Of a stretch of DNA of 28,390 nt, positions 15,199 through 23,453 are shown piece by piece. Both the position numbers and the translations under genes were made by a program. The stretch spans positions 1-28,390 of the forward strand of contig JANXFM010000052.1 in the NCBI GenBank assembly GCA_024959975.1. Direction: 5' to 3'. Under the pieces are notes generated by a model. It did no database searches and was not told the DNA's origin. It saw only the letters and a program-made list of their open reading frames with translations. This stretch comes from Flavobacteriales bacterium (lineage in GTDB: Bacteria > Bacteroidota > Bacteroidia > Flavobacteriales > UBA7430). How positions within the stretch are numbered: position 1 is the first letter of the stretch; the number at the start of each line of letters is the position of its first letter.

Positions 15199-16221
15199 AT
15201 GAAAAGAAAGATGAGAAAAGAATCCCTGTCTAATTCCGGAAACATCATTTTAGATTTATACAAGTGGCGAAAACCATTAGTGGTTTTCACATTAATAGCT
15301 TCTGTTTTAGGAGCGATAGTTTCATCACCGATTATTATAACTCCTAAGTTTAAATCTACGGCAGTTATTTATCCAACAACAACAAATTCTATTTCTCAGG
15401 CATTACTGGTTGAGCATAATCCGTATCGTAAGGATGTTTTAGAGTTTGGAGAAGAGTTGGAAGCGGAGCGGCTACTTCAGATATTAAATTCTGATGAAAT
15501 GCAAAATCGCATTATTGAGGAGTACAATTTGTTTGAACATTACGAAATAAATCCAGAGGCAGAACACGCTAACACATGGATGTATTTGGCTTTTGATGAG
15601 CATTTTAGTTTTAAACGTACCGAGTTAATGTCAATTAAAATTGAAGTTTTGGATGAAGACCCTAAGCTTGCAGCCGATATGTCTAATCGCGTGGTTGATT
15701 TGATTGATGTGGTCGTGAAGCGTGTAAAAAAGGAACGTGCAGAGCAAGCAGTGGTTATTTTGGAACGTAGAGATGAAGAGTTGTCCACTCGATTATTTTT
15801 TATTCACGATTCGTTAGAAGTTTTGCGTTCTCATGGAGTACTTGATGTTTCATTACAGGCTGAAAGGTTAACAGAGTACTATGCGCAGGCATTGTCGAAA
15901 GGAAATGCCGCAGGTGCGCGGGCATTAAAGAAAGAATTCAGTAACCTGGCTCAATACGGAGGGGCTTATTATCGATTGTTTGAAGAGCTAGAGCTTGTGC
16001 AAGAGCAGTTGGAAACGATCAGACTTGAAAAAGAAAATATTCGTGTTGAGCTTGATGCAGAGCTTACGAATCGGTTTGTGATCAATAGAGCCGTTCCTGC
16101 TGATAAGAAAGCTTACCCGATAAGGTGGCTTATTGTTGTATTGTCCGGTATGGCAACATTTGTAATGACTTTAGTGCTTTTATATATTCGTCAGACTCTA
16201 TCATCCGCGAACCTTGCTTAA
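15199..16221 (+). CDS. Wzz-like polysaccharide chain-length / export protein
   Basis: The 340-residue protein has the layout of polysaccharide co-polymerases: a short cytoplasmic start, a membrane helix at about 27-47, a long periplasmic section rich in helices (about 130-290, with R-L-L-Q-I-L-N-S-D-E-M near 91-101 as in Wzz domains), and a second helix at about 310-332. Just before that helix is the proline motif V-P-A-D-K-K-A-Y-P-I-R-W. Such proteins set the length of the polymer made by Wzy or help its export. There is no C-terminal tyrosine kinase, so it is the Wzz-only type. It overlaps the downstream ligase gene by 8 bp. Confidence 0.82.
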   Translation: MKRKMRKESLSNSGNIILDLYKWRKPLVVFTLIASVLGAIVSSPIIITPKFKSTAVIYPTTTNSISQALLVEHNPYRKDVLEFGEELEAERLLQILNSDEMQNRIIEEYNLFEHYEINPEAEHANTWMYLAFDEHFSFKRTELMSIKIEVLDEDPKLAADMSNRVVDLIDVVVKRVKKERAEQAVVILERRDEELSTRLFFIHDSLEVLRSHGVLDVSLQAERLTEYYAQALSKGNAAGARALKKEFSNLAQYGGAYYRLFEELELVQEQLETIRLEKENIRVELDAELTNRFVINRAVPADKKAYPIRWLIVVLSGMATFVMTLVLLYIRQTLSSANLA

Positions 16222-17650
16222 GAAGTACAGCTTATATATTGTCTCTGTAGTAATTCTTCTTTTTGTTGTTGCAAATTCCTATCTAATTGCTGAAGAAAAG
16301 TATTGGGGACTTTTTATTCCCTTTTTGATTGCTGTCATAGCCATGGCCGTTTTGAGAGTTGATTTATTGTTGACTTTAGTGGCCTTCTTAACTCCTTTGT
16401 CTACCAGTTTAAAGGAGTTGGGTATTTACAATCCCATTGGAGTGGAAATGGCATTGCCTACTGAGCCCCTACTTTTTGGACTGATGATCATTGCCTGGGT
16501 AAAGATGTTTAGTGATAAGGAGCTTTTTAAAGGTCTGTACAAACACCCTGTTTCTATTCTTGTTGGAGTTTATTTATTTTGGCTTTTACTAACAGCTATT
16601 AGCAGTTCAATGCCTTTGGTTTCGCTTAAATTATTTATCACAAGGTTGTGGTTTATCAGTAGTTTTTATGTTTTGGGTTTTGCCTGGTTTCAGGACAAGT
16701 CAAATGTGCATCGTTTTGTGAAAGCCTATTTGGCAGGGCTTTCTGTCGTCGTCGTATACACAATTATTCATCATGCAACAAAAGGCTTTGAGCACGAAGC
16801 AGCACATTGGGTCATGTCTCCATTTTTTAAAGATCACACCTCTTATGGGATGGCTTTAGCGCTTTTATTACCATTTGCTTTTTATATGCGAAAATGGATG
16901 ACTAAAGGGAATCTGAAGTTGTTATTTACTTCTGTTCTGATTTTGTTGATCGTTGCCATAGTTTTATCTTATACAAGGGCGGCATGGTTAAGCCTTATCG
17001 CTGCAATCTGTGTGTATGTCGTTATGAAACTCAGGATTCGTTTTTCACTATTACTTACTCTAGCTACCTTTTTTATAGGCTTTGTTTTAATATTTCAAAC
17101 TGATATTTTAATGGCGCTCGAGAAGAATAGTCAGGATTCTTCAGATAGTTTTACCGAGCACATAGAATCCATGTCTAATGTAAGCACTGATGCTTCGAAT
17201 TTAGAGCGAATAAACAGGTGGAAGTCTGCCCTTCGACTTTTTGAAGAACGACCCCATTTGGGATGGGGTGCAGGAACTTATCAGTTTAATTATGCACCGT
17301 ATCAAAATTATTATGAGAAGACCATAATTAGTACTAATGCAGGTAATATGGGTAATGCCCATAGTGAATATTTAAGTGCTTTAGCAGAATCGGGTTGGCC
17401 GGGTTTGCTTATTTTTTTAATTCTTATTGCAACAATTTTCACCAAGGCCATTGTGTTGTATCATAAATTGGATGACAAACAAGAGCAATGGATGTTGATG
17501 GCGTGTATTTTAGGCTTAGTGACTTATTTTACACATGCGGTCTTAAATAATTTCCTCAATATGGATAAAGCATCTGTTCCTATATGGGCATTTGTGGCCA
17601 TTGTTGTTGTGTTAGATTTAAAGCATTCACAAAGAAAAATTGAAGCATAA
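16214..17650 (+). CDS. O-antigen ligase / polymerase family membrane protein
   Basis: This 478-residue protein has about 10 to 12 membrane segments and the Wzy_C/WaaL signature: Y-T-R-A-A-W-L near 257-263, a long periplasmic loop with R-W-K-S-A-L-R-L-F and P-H-L-G-W-G-A-G-T, then the conserved His in N-A-H-S-E-Y-L followed by E-S-G-W-P-G-L. WaaL ligases join polymer to lipid A core and Wzy polymerases join repeat units; the family signature does not separate the two. With a flippase and a Wzz-like protein upstream and no other Wzy candidate, a polymerase role is plausible. The start is TTG at 16214, inside the end of the previous gene. A terminator follows at once. Confidence 0.83.
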   Translation: MLKKYSLYIVSVVILLFVVANSYLIAEEKYWGLFIPFLIAVIAMAVLRVDLLLTLVAFLTPLSTSLKELGIYNPIGVEMALPTEPLLFGLMIIAWVKMFSDKELFKGLYKHPVSILVGVYLFWLLLTAISSSMPLVSLKLFITRLWFISSFYVLGFAWFQDKSNVHRFVKAYLAGLSVVVVYTIIHHATKGFEHEAAHWVMSPFFKDHTSYGMALALLLPFAFYMRKWMTKGNLKLLFTSVLILLIVAIVLSYTRAAWLSLIAAICVYVVMKLRIRFSLLLTLATFFIGFVLIFQTDILMALEKNSQDSSDSFTEHIESMSNVSTDASNLERINRWKSALRLFEERPHLGWGAGTYQFNYAPYQNYYEKTIISTNAGNMGNAHSEYLSALAESGWPGLLIFLILIATIFTKAIVLYHKLDDKQEQWMLMACILGLVTYFTHAVLNNFLNMDKASVPIWAFVAIVVVLDLKHSQRKIEA

Positions 17651-17684
17651 AAAAAGAGGACTTTATGAAGCCCTCTTTTTTTAT
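17649..17684. terminator. Two-way terminator between O-antigen ligase and efp
   Basis: GAGG-a-CTT (17656-17663) pairs with AAG-c-CCTC (17668-17675) around a 4-base loop with one internal mismatch. The left side is a run of A's and the right side a run of T's, so it works on both strands. It lies in the 49-bp gap where the polysaccharide operon and the lpx-efp operon converge. Confidence 0.82.
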
Positions 17685-17699
17685 GAATTCTATATCAAT

Positions 17700-18266
17700 T
17701 TAAGATTTCACCCGCTCTTGATAAGCACCTTTTACGGTGTCAATTTTAATTTTATCACCTTCGTTGATGAACAGCGGTACGTTTACATTTGCGCCTGTTT
17801 CTACTGTGGCAGGGTTTGTAGCATTTGTAGCTGTATTTCCTTTTTCACCCGGTTCGGTATAAGTAACTTCTAAAATTACGGATGATGGCACATCACATGT
17901 AAGTGGGTTTTCTTCGTCTGCATCAAATACCACTTCAACGATTTCACCTTCTTTCATAAATTCGTAACCGCCAACTATGGTTTTCTCTAAGAAGATCTGC
18001 TCGAATGTATCTGTATTCATAAAGTGAAAGCCACTATCTTCAGCGTATAAATACTGATACTTTCTGGTTTCCACCCTTACAGCCTCTATTTTAGCTCCTG
18101 AAGGGAAGGTGTTATCTAACACTTTTCCGCTTGTTAAGCTTCTCAATTTTGTTCGAACGAAAGCCGGTCCTTTCCCGGGTTTTACGTGAAGAAATTCGAT
18201 GATTTTAAATAAGTCGTGATTGTGTTTGATACACAATCCATTTTTGATATCTGATGTACTTGCCAT
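17700..18266 (-). CDS. efp: Elongation factor P
   Basis: EF-P enters the ribosomal E site and relieves stalling at polyproline. The 188-residue protein has the three beta-barrel domains of the family: the N-terminal KOW-like domain starting M-A-S-T-S-D-I-K-N-G, with the tip lysine K32 in K-P-G-K-G-P-A-F, a middle domain (Y-L-Y-A-E-D-S-G-F-H-F-M-N-T-D-T-F-E-Q) and the final OB domain ending in D-K-I-K-I-D-T-V-K-G-A-Y. Length is normal. It is the last gene of the lpx operon, 34 bp after the ABC ATPase gene, a position also familiar from other Bacteroidota. Confidence 0.97.
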   Translation of the reverse strand: MASTSDIKNGLCIKHNHDLFKIIEFLHVKPGKGPAFVRTKLRSLTSGKVLDNTFPSGAKIEAVRVETRKYQYLYAEDSGFHFMNTDTFEQIFLEKTIVGGYEFMKEGEIVEVVFDADEENPLTCDVPSSVILEVTYTEPGEKGNTATNATNPATVETGANVNVPLFINEGDKIKIDTVKGAYQERVKS

Positions 18267-18300
18267 GGTCTTGGGTTTAGGACTTCAAGGTATTAATTTT

Positions 18301-18936
18301 TTATGAGTTGGAACCCTTAATAAAGTCTTCAATATTAAGGCTGTGTTCACAGAAAAAGAATTCGTCAGGAATGTTATTTGAACATACGATGACTAGTTTG
18401 TCTTCAGCATATTTTGTCGCCAGATTTTTATACCATTCAATTCCTTTTTTATCGAGGTTAGATACAGGTTCGTCTAAAAGTATAATTGACACATCGCTCA
18501 GCCAGGCAAGTGCTAATTTTAATCTTTGTTTCATTCCTGAAGAAAAGTTTTTTATTTGTTTATCTCTTGATGCTTCCAAATAAGCGATTTTAATTAAATC
18601 GTTTTTAGAGATGCCATTTCTTAAAGGTTTGAATTTGATGTAAAATTCAACAAACTCATCAAGGTACATATCCTCAATTAATTCGAAATAGGGTGCTGCG
18701 TAAGCAATGTGTTTAGACCAGTTTTCAATGGATATGTCTTTAGAGTTGAGGTTAAGCTCTTGCGATCCTTCACTTGCACTTAAATAGCTGGAAATAAGTT
18801 TTAGTAAAGTGGATTTACCTGAGCCGTTGGATCCTTTTATGACATAAGTTCCCGGGATTTCAAATTGATAATTAACATTTCGAAATATCCAGTCTTTTTT
18901 AAACTTTTTAGCAATATTTATAAGGTTTAAAGACAC
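18301..18936 (-). CDS. Stand-alone ABC transporter-type ATPase
   Basis: The 211-residue nucleotide-binding domain has Walker A G-S-N-G-S-G-K-S (35-42), signature F-S-S-G-M-K-Q-R (131-138), Walker B I-I-L-L-D-E (151-156, with the catalytic Glu) and D-loop S-N-L-D (159-162). Two usual residues appear replaced: the Q-loop site reads I-A-Y-A-A-P (77-82) without Gln, and the switch-His site reads C-S-N-N (185-188) without His. No membrane partner is encoded nearby. It starts with GTG right after the lpxA stop (TAAGTG) and precedes efp, so it is co-transcribed with lipid A genes. It may work with a permease encoded elsewhere, perhaps a CcmA-like or lipid exporter; this is inference. Confidence 0.85.
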   Translation of the reverse strand: MSLNLINIAKKFKKDWIFRNVNYQFEIPGTYVIKGSNGSGKSTLLKLISSYLSASEGSQELNLNSKDISIENWSKHIAYAAPYFELIEDMYLDEFVEFYIKFKPLRNGISKNDLIKIAYLEASRDKQIKNFSSGMKQRLKLALAWLSDVSIILLDEPVSNLDKKGIEWYKNLATKYAEDKLVIVCSNNIPDEFFFCEHSLNIEDFIKGSNS

Positions 18937-19719
18937 TTATTTGGAAGAATAACCTTTCATGATACCTCGTTGTGAAGAACGAATAAAGCTTGTAATTTCA
19001 TCTCTTTCTTTGCTTGCAGGGAAATCAGTATCTATAACTTCCAGTGCCTGAGAAATGTTATTCTCTGTTTGGAATAATTGACGGTAGATATTTTGAATTT
19101 CGGAAATTTTTTCAGGAGTAAAACCACGTCTACGAAGTCCTATAGAATTAATTCCTATAAATGATACGGGTTCTTTAGCTGCCTTTACATATGGTGGGAT
19201 GTCTTTACGTACCAATGCTCCACCAGAGACCATAGCATGAGCCCCAATTGTTACAAATTGGTGAACTGCAGAAAGGCCACCGAGTATGGCATAATCACCA
19301 AGAGTTACATGTCCGCCAATAGCAACATTGTTTACGATGATGCAGTAATCTCCAATGAGGCAGTCGTGTGCCACATGAGAATACGCCATTAATAGGCAGT
19401 TATTACCAACAATAGTTTTTCCTGAGGCATTTGTTCCTCTATTGATGGTAACACATTCTCTTATGGTTGTATTGTCGCCGATAATTACCAGGCTGTCTTC
19501 ACCACCAAATTTTAGATCCTGAGGTATAGCCGAAATTACAGCACCCGGAAAAATCCTACAATTTTTACCTATGCGAGCACCTTCCATAATGGTTACGCTT
19601 GAGCCAATCCAAGTGCCTTCTCCAATTTCAACATTTTTGTTGATGGTGGCAAAAGGTTCGATGACTACGTTTTGTGCAATTTTAGCTTCGGGGTGTATGT
19701 AAGCAAGGGGTTGATTCAT
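18937..19719 (-). CDS. lpxA: Acyl-ACP--UDP-N-acetylglucosamine O-acyltransferase
   Basis: LpxA adds the first acyl chain to UDP-GlcNAc in lipid A synthesis. The 260-residue protein begins M-N-Q-P-L-A-Y-I-H-P-E-A-K-I and is built of left-handed beta-helix hexapeptide repeats (I-G-x-x-x-x). The catalytic His is H118 in V-A-H-D-C, matching H125 of E. coli LpxA. The C-terminal helical part has the family motif N-S-I-G-L-R-R-R-G-F. The chosen ATG is one base after the lpxC/fabZ stop (TAAGATG); a TTG six codons earlier would overlap that stop and is less likely. Confidence 0.96.
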   Translation of the reverse strand: MNQPLAYIHPEAKIAQNVVIEPFATINKNVEIGEGTWIGSSVTIMEGARIGKNCRIFPGAVISAIPQDLKFGGEDSLVIIGDNTTIRECVTINRGTNASGKTIVGNNCLLMAYSHVAHDCLIGDYCIIVNNVAIGGHVTLGDYAILGGLSAVHQFVTIGAHAMVSGGALVRKDIPPYVKAAKEPVSFIGINSIGLRRRGFTPEKISEIQNIYRQLFQTENNISQALEVIDTDFPASKERDEITSFIRSSQRGIMKGYSSK

Positions 19720-19720
19720 C

Positions 19721-21106
19721 TTAGTTTTTTTTAGCAATTTGAGCCATCATTTCTCCTTCCATGACAATCTTAGTGCCAACAAAAGCACGGCCATACATAT
19801 GGCATATGCCTCTTCTAATTGGGCTGACTAACTCTAGCTCAAAGATTAAAGTATCTCCGGGTAGAACTTTGTGTTTAAACTTTACTTTATCAATTTTCAT
19901 AAAGTAAGTTAAGTAGTTTTCCGGGTCGGGAACCGTGTTTAAAACAAGAATACCTCCAACTTGTGCCATAGCTTCAACTTGAAGTACCCCGGGCATTACC
20001 GGTGCTCCCGGAAAATGTCCGTTGAAAAAATCCTCATTCATGGTTACATTTTTTAAACCGATAACCCTGCTGTCACTTAGTTCAAGGATTTTGTCTACCA
20101 ATAAGAATGGCGGACGATGTGGAAGTGTATCCATAATTTGATGGATATCCATAACAGGCACCACGTTTGGGTCGTAATGTGGAGGCTGATTTTTCTGTTT
20201 TTTTATTACTTCTTTCATAATCTTTGCAAATGTTGTATTTGGTCCATGACCAGATTTGTGAGCAATAATTTTTCCTTTTATTGGAGTGCCAATGAGCATT
20301 AAGTCTCCAATAACGTCGAGTAGTTTATGTCTTGCCGCTTCGTTTGGGTAGTGAAGGGCTAAGTTGTTTAGGTAGCCGTCTTTACAAACACCTATAGTTT
20401 CTTTGTTGAATAGCGTAGCAAGTCTTTCGAGTTCTTTTTCCTCCACAACTTTTTCTACATAAACGATCGCATTACTTAGATCGCCACCTTTTATGAGACC
20501 ATGTTGTAAAAGTAATTCGAGTTCATGTAAAAAGCAAAAAGTTCGTGCATCTGCAAATTCGGTCTCGAACTGATCGATGGTTTTAAGCTCGGCTTTTTGA
20601 TTTCCTAAAACTTTGGAATGGTAATCAATTGTGACAGTAACACTATATTCATCAGCCGGTAAAGCTTGAATTCTACTCCCTGTTTCTGGGTCTTCGTAAT
20701 TTATTTCTTCTGTAATTACAAAGTACTTTCGAATGGCATTTTGTGCCTGAGGGATTGCCTTTTTTAAGCATTTAACAAATTCTATCGAGCTACCATCTAA
20801 AATAGGTGGTTCTTCTCCATTGAGTTCAATTAACAGGTTGTCTATTTTTAAACCTGCACATGCAGCCAGAACATGTTCTATGGTTTGGAGTTTAATTCCT
20901 TTTTTGTTGAGGGTAGTCCCTCTGTCAGTTTCGGTAACGTATCTTGCATCTGCCTCAATAATAGGTTGCCCTTCAAGGTCTATTCGTTTAAAACAGATTC
21001 CATGATCTATAGGGGCCGGTCTAAAGGTTAGAGTTGCCTCATTCCCAGTATGTAAACCTATACCACTGATGCTTATTTCATTCTTTATACTATGTTGTTG
21101 TTCCAT
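19721..21106 (-). CDS. lpxC/fabZ: Bifunctional LpxC deacetylase / FabZ dehydratase
   Basis: This 461-residue fusion joins two enzymes. Residues 1 to about 305 are LpxC, the zinc deacetylase that commits UDP-3-O-acyl-GlcNAc to lipid A; zinc ligands are H78 (in E-H-V-L-A), H260 and D264 (in R-H-K-L-L-D), with the catalytic His in H-K-S-G-H-G-P-N (283-290). Residues from about 318 are FabZ, the hydroxyacyl-ACP dehydratase, with L-P-H-R-P-P-F (328-334), catalytic H364 in N-G-H-F-P-G and E378 in Q-V-E-A-M. The fusion is known in Bacteroidota. It could balance phospholipid and lipid A demand because both halves use the hydroxyacyl pool. Its ATG directly follows the lpxD stop (TAAATG). Confidence 0.97.
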   Translation of the reverse strand: MEQQHSIKNEISISGIGLHTGNEATLTFRPAPIDHGICFKRIDLEGQPIIEADARYVTETDRGTTLNKKGIKLQTIEHVLAACAGLKIDNLLIELNGEEPPILDGSSIEFVKCLKKAIPQAQNAIRKYFVITEEINYEDPETGSRIQALPADEYSVTVTIDYHSKVLGNQKAELKTIDQFETEFADARTFCFLHELELLLQHGLIKGGDLSNAIVYVEKVVEEKELERLATLFNKETIGVCKDGYLNNLALHYPNEAARHKLLDVIGDLMLIGTPIKGKIIAHKSGHGPNTTFAKIMKEVIKKQKNQPPHYDPNVVPVMDIHQIMDTLPHRPPFLLVDKILELSDSRVIGLKNVTMNEDFFNGHFPGAPVMPGVLQVEAMAQVGGILVLNTVPDPENYLTYFMKIDKVKFKHKVLPGDTLIFELELVSPIRRGICHMYGRAFVGTKIVMEGEMMAQIAKKN

Positions 21107-22135
21107 TTATTTTTTGGTAAGCTGTTTTTCTAATTCATCAATTCTTTTGGCCCATTTTGGTAATTGGCGAAAGTAAATGTATGAACGTTGGAAGTCTTTT
21201 AAATTAAAAGCAAGTGGTCCTTGTAAAATTTCACCATCCTCTTTTACGTCTTTTGCTATACCTGTTTTGCCGGCAATTTTAACGTTGTTTGCTATCGTTA
21301 GATGTCCTGCTATGGCAACTTGTCCACCAATCATGCAATTTTCACCGATTTTACTTGATCCTGCGATTGCAGTATGTGAAGCAATAACAGTATTTTCCCC
21401 AATTTCCACATTGTGTGCTATTTGGATCATGTTGTCAAGTTTTACGCCTTTTTGAATTGTTGTGGAGCCCATAGTGGCTCTGTCAATACAAGTGTTTGCC
21501 CCAATTTCCACACCCTCTTTAATGTGTACATTTCCAATTTGAGGGATTTTGTCATATGAGTTTCCGGTGTTAGGAGCAAATCCAAATCCATCGGCCCCTA
21601 TAATTACTCCTGCATGTATCGTACTATTTTTTTCGACCTCGCAATTGTGATATACTTTTACTCCAGAATAAAGCGTACAATTATCATCAATTTTCACATG
21701 GTCTCCGATATAACATTGCGGATAAATTTTTACGTTGTTTCCTATTCGAACATTTTTGCCAATATAAGCGAAAGCACCTATGTAGGCATTTTCACCAATT
21801 GCCGCAGTTTCGTCGATGGAACATGGTTGTTCAATCCCTGCTTTTTTCTTTTGCATATCATCTACGATGCGAAGGAGTTGAGCAAAAGCAGCATAAGCAT
21901 CTTCAACTTTGATTAGTGTTGTGTTAACTTTTTTCTCCGGAACAAAACTTTTATTTACAATGACCACAGAGGATTTCGTTTTATATAAGTATTCATTGTA
22001 CTTTGGATTTGATAGAAAAGATAGGGAATGTGTACATCCTTCTTCTATTTTAGTAAGTTGATTAAGTATAACATTCGGGTCGCCATCAATCACGCCATTT
22101 AGCATTTCTGCTATTTGATTTGCTGTAAATTTCAT
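21107..22135 (-). CDS. lpxD: UDP-3-O-acylglucosamine N-acyltransferase
   Basis: LpxD adds the second (N-linked) acyl chain in lipid A synthesis, using the product of LpxC. The 342-residue protein has the N-terminal uridine-binding domain (M-K-F-T-A-N-Q-I-A-E onward; S-F-L-S-N-P-K-Y near 39-46), a long hexapeptide-repeat beta helix from about 105, the A-D-G-F-G-F motif at 181-186 and catalytic H241 in Q-I-A-H-N, matching H239 of E. coli. A C-terminal helix with L-P-K-W-A-K-R-I-D-E-L-E-K follows. Length is normal. It lies 22 bp after the HD hydrolase gene. Confidence 0.96.
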   Translation of the reverse strand: MKFTANQIAEMLNGVIDGDPNVILNQLTKIEEGCTHSLSFLSNPKYNEYLYKTKSSVVIVNKSFVPEKKVNTTLIKVEDAYAAFAQLLRIVDDMQKKKAGIEQPCSIDETAAIGENAYIGAFAYIGKNVRIGNNVKIYPQCYIGDHVKIDDNCTLYSGVKVYHNCEVEKNSTIHAGVIIGADGFGFAPNTGNSYDKIPQIGNVHIKEGVEIGANTCIDRATMGSTTIQKGVKLDNMIQIAHNVEIGENTVIASHTAIAGSSKIGENCMIGGQVAIAGHLTIANNVKIAGKTGIAKDVKEDGEILQGPLAFNLKDFQRSYIYFRQLPKWAKRIDELEKQLTKK

Positions 22136-22157
22136 AAGTTGCTAAAATACAAATTTT

Positions 22158-23402
22158 CTAGACTACACAGTTTTTTGGATAACACAGAAAGTGTTTTGTG
22201 ACAGTTTGTGCTAAAACAGATATATTTAATTGGTCTGCAGCTTCTGCAATGTCAATAATGTCACCATTTTTATATAGTAAATTAATCTTATCCTTTTTTG
22301 GGTTGTAGGCTTTGTTATCTATTGTGTTTGTAAAGACTAAATGTTGACAGTTTTCAGGTTTAATGTTGTATAATTTGATTGCCTTGGCCTTAATTTTTTC
22401 AACGTAGGATGGGTCGAATTTGGTATCCTGAAGTTCAATTTTTAGTAGTTTTCTTTGAATGACCTTTTGACTTAGTGTAGATAAAATTTTGTCAGAGTGT
22501 TTTGTCCATTCTTTAATGGAAGTCATAATGTCGAAGTCGTCTAACTGACAAAATAAGGCTAAAAGTTCCGGGTTTTTATTAAAATCTTTGAGTGTATGAT
22601 TGTTTTCTAAGAATTCTCTTAATGCTGAAGTGCAGAATAAATTAACCCCTTCGTTTGCTAAAGTTTTAGCTCTTTTTAAAACTTCAACCAGGGTGAATTC
22701 TGCAGACAATACGGTTTTATGGAGATATACCTGCCAGTACATTAGCCTGCGTGCAATAATAAATTTTTCTATAGAATAAATGGCTTTGGCATCTACCACT
22801 AATTCTCCGTTACTCACATTCAGCATGCTTATTATTCGGTCAGAATTGATAATACCTTCCGACACACCGGAATAAAAACTATCTCTTTTTAGATAGTCGA
22901 GTCTGTCTACATCCAACTGACTTGATATAAGTTGGTGTAAAAATGTTTTTGGGTACTTATTTTGGAATATTTGAATGGCCAATGACAATTTCCCGTCAAA
23001 TTCATCGTTTAGCTTATCCATAATCATCATAGAGATATGTTCATGGTTGATACCATGGACGATGCTATGTTCTAATGCATGTGAAAATGGACCATGCCCC
23101 ACATCGTGAAGAAGAATGGCAATTAAGACAGCTTGTTCTTCATTTTTAGTGATTTCATGCCCTTTGTCTCGTAGGGTTTTAATAGCTATTTGCATAAGAT
23201 GCATGGCGCCAAGAGCATGATGAAAACGGGTGTGATAAGCTCCCGGGTATACTAAGTAGGTGAGACCTAGTTGAGTTATACGCCGTAATCTTTGGAAATA
23301 TGGGTGTTCAATCAGGTCAAAAAACAATTCGTTAGGAATGTTTGTAAATCCATATATTGGGTCGTTAAGAATTTTTCTTTTATTGGCAGTTTTGACCTTC
23401 AA
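22158..23402 (-). CDS. HD superfamily phosphohydrolase
   Basis: The 414-residue protein belongs to the dGTPase/SAMHD1-like HD phosphohydrolases. Early residues I-P-N-E-L and H-P-Y-F-Q-R-L-R-R-I (33-42) are typical. Metal-site residues are H61 in R-F-H-H-A-L-G-A-M-H, the H99-D100 pair in L-L-H-D-V-G-H-G-P-F-S-H, and a later Asp in D-V-D-R-L-D-Y-L-K-R-D. The substrate is unknown; relatives hydrolyse dNTPs or other nucleotides. It starts with TTG at 23400-23402, since no ATG is available before the conserved start, and heads the lpxD-lpxC/fabZ-lpxA-ABC-efp operon. It diverges from porX with 51 bp between the starts. A role linked to lipid A is suggested only by position. Confidence 0.88.
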   Translation of the reverse strand: MKVKTANKRKILNDPIYGFTNIPNELFFDLIEHPYFQRLRRITQLGLTYLVYPGAYHTRFHHALGAMHLMQIAIKTLRDKGHEITKNEEQAVLIAILLHDVGHGPFSHALEHSIVHGINHEHISMMIMDKLNDEFDGKLSLAIQIFQNKYPKTFLHQLISSQLDVDRLDYLKRDSFYSGVSEGIINSDRIISMLNVSNGELVVDAKAIYSIEKFIIARRLMYWQVYLHKTVLSAEFTLVEVLKRAKTLANEGVNLFCTSALREFLENNHTLKDFNKNPELLALFCQLDDFDIMTSIKEWTKHSDKILSTLSQKVIQRKLLKIELQDTKFDPSYVEKIKAKAIKLYNIKPENCQHLVFTNTIDNKAYNPKKDKINLLYKNGDIIDIAEAADQLNISVLAQTVTKHFLCYPKNCVV

Positions 23403-23453
23403 TTGTTTTAAATTTAGTCGGATTAGTCGAAAAAACTAAAGTAACAAATATCT

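Noticed and set aside
19720..19737. Longer lpxA starting at TTG 19737
   Set aside because: The ATG at 19719 is one base after the lpxC/fabZ stop and gives the usual LpxA start; the extra residues come from the frame overlapping the lpxC/fabZ tail.
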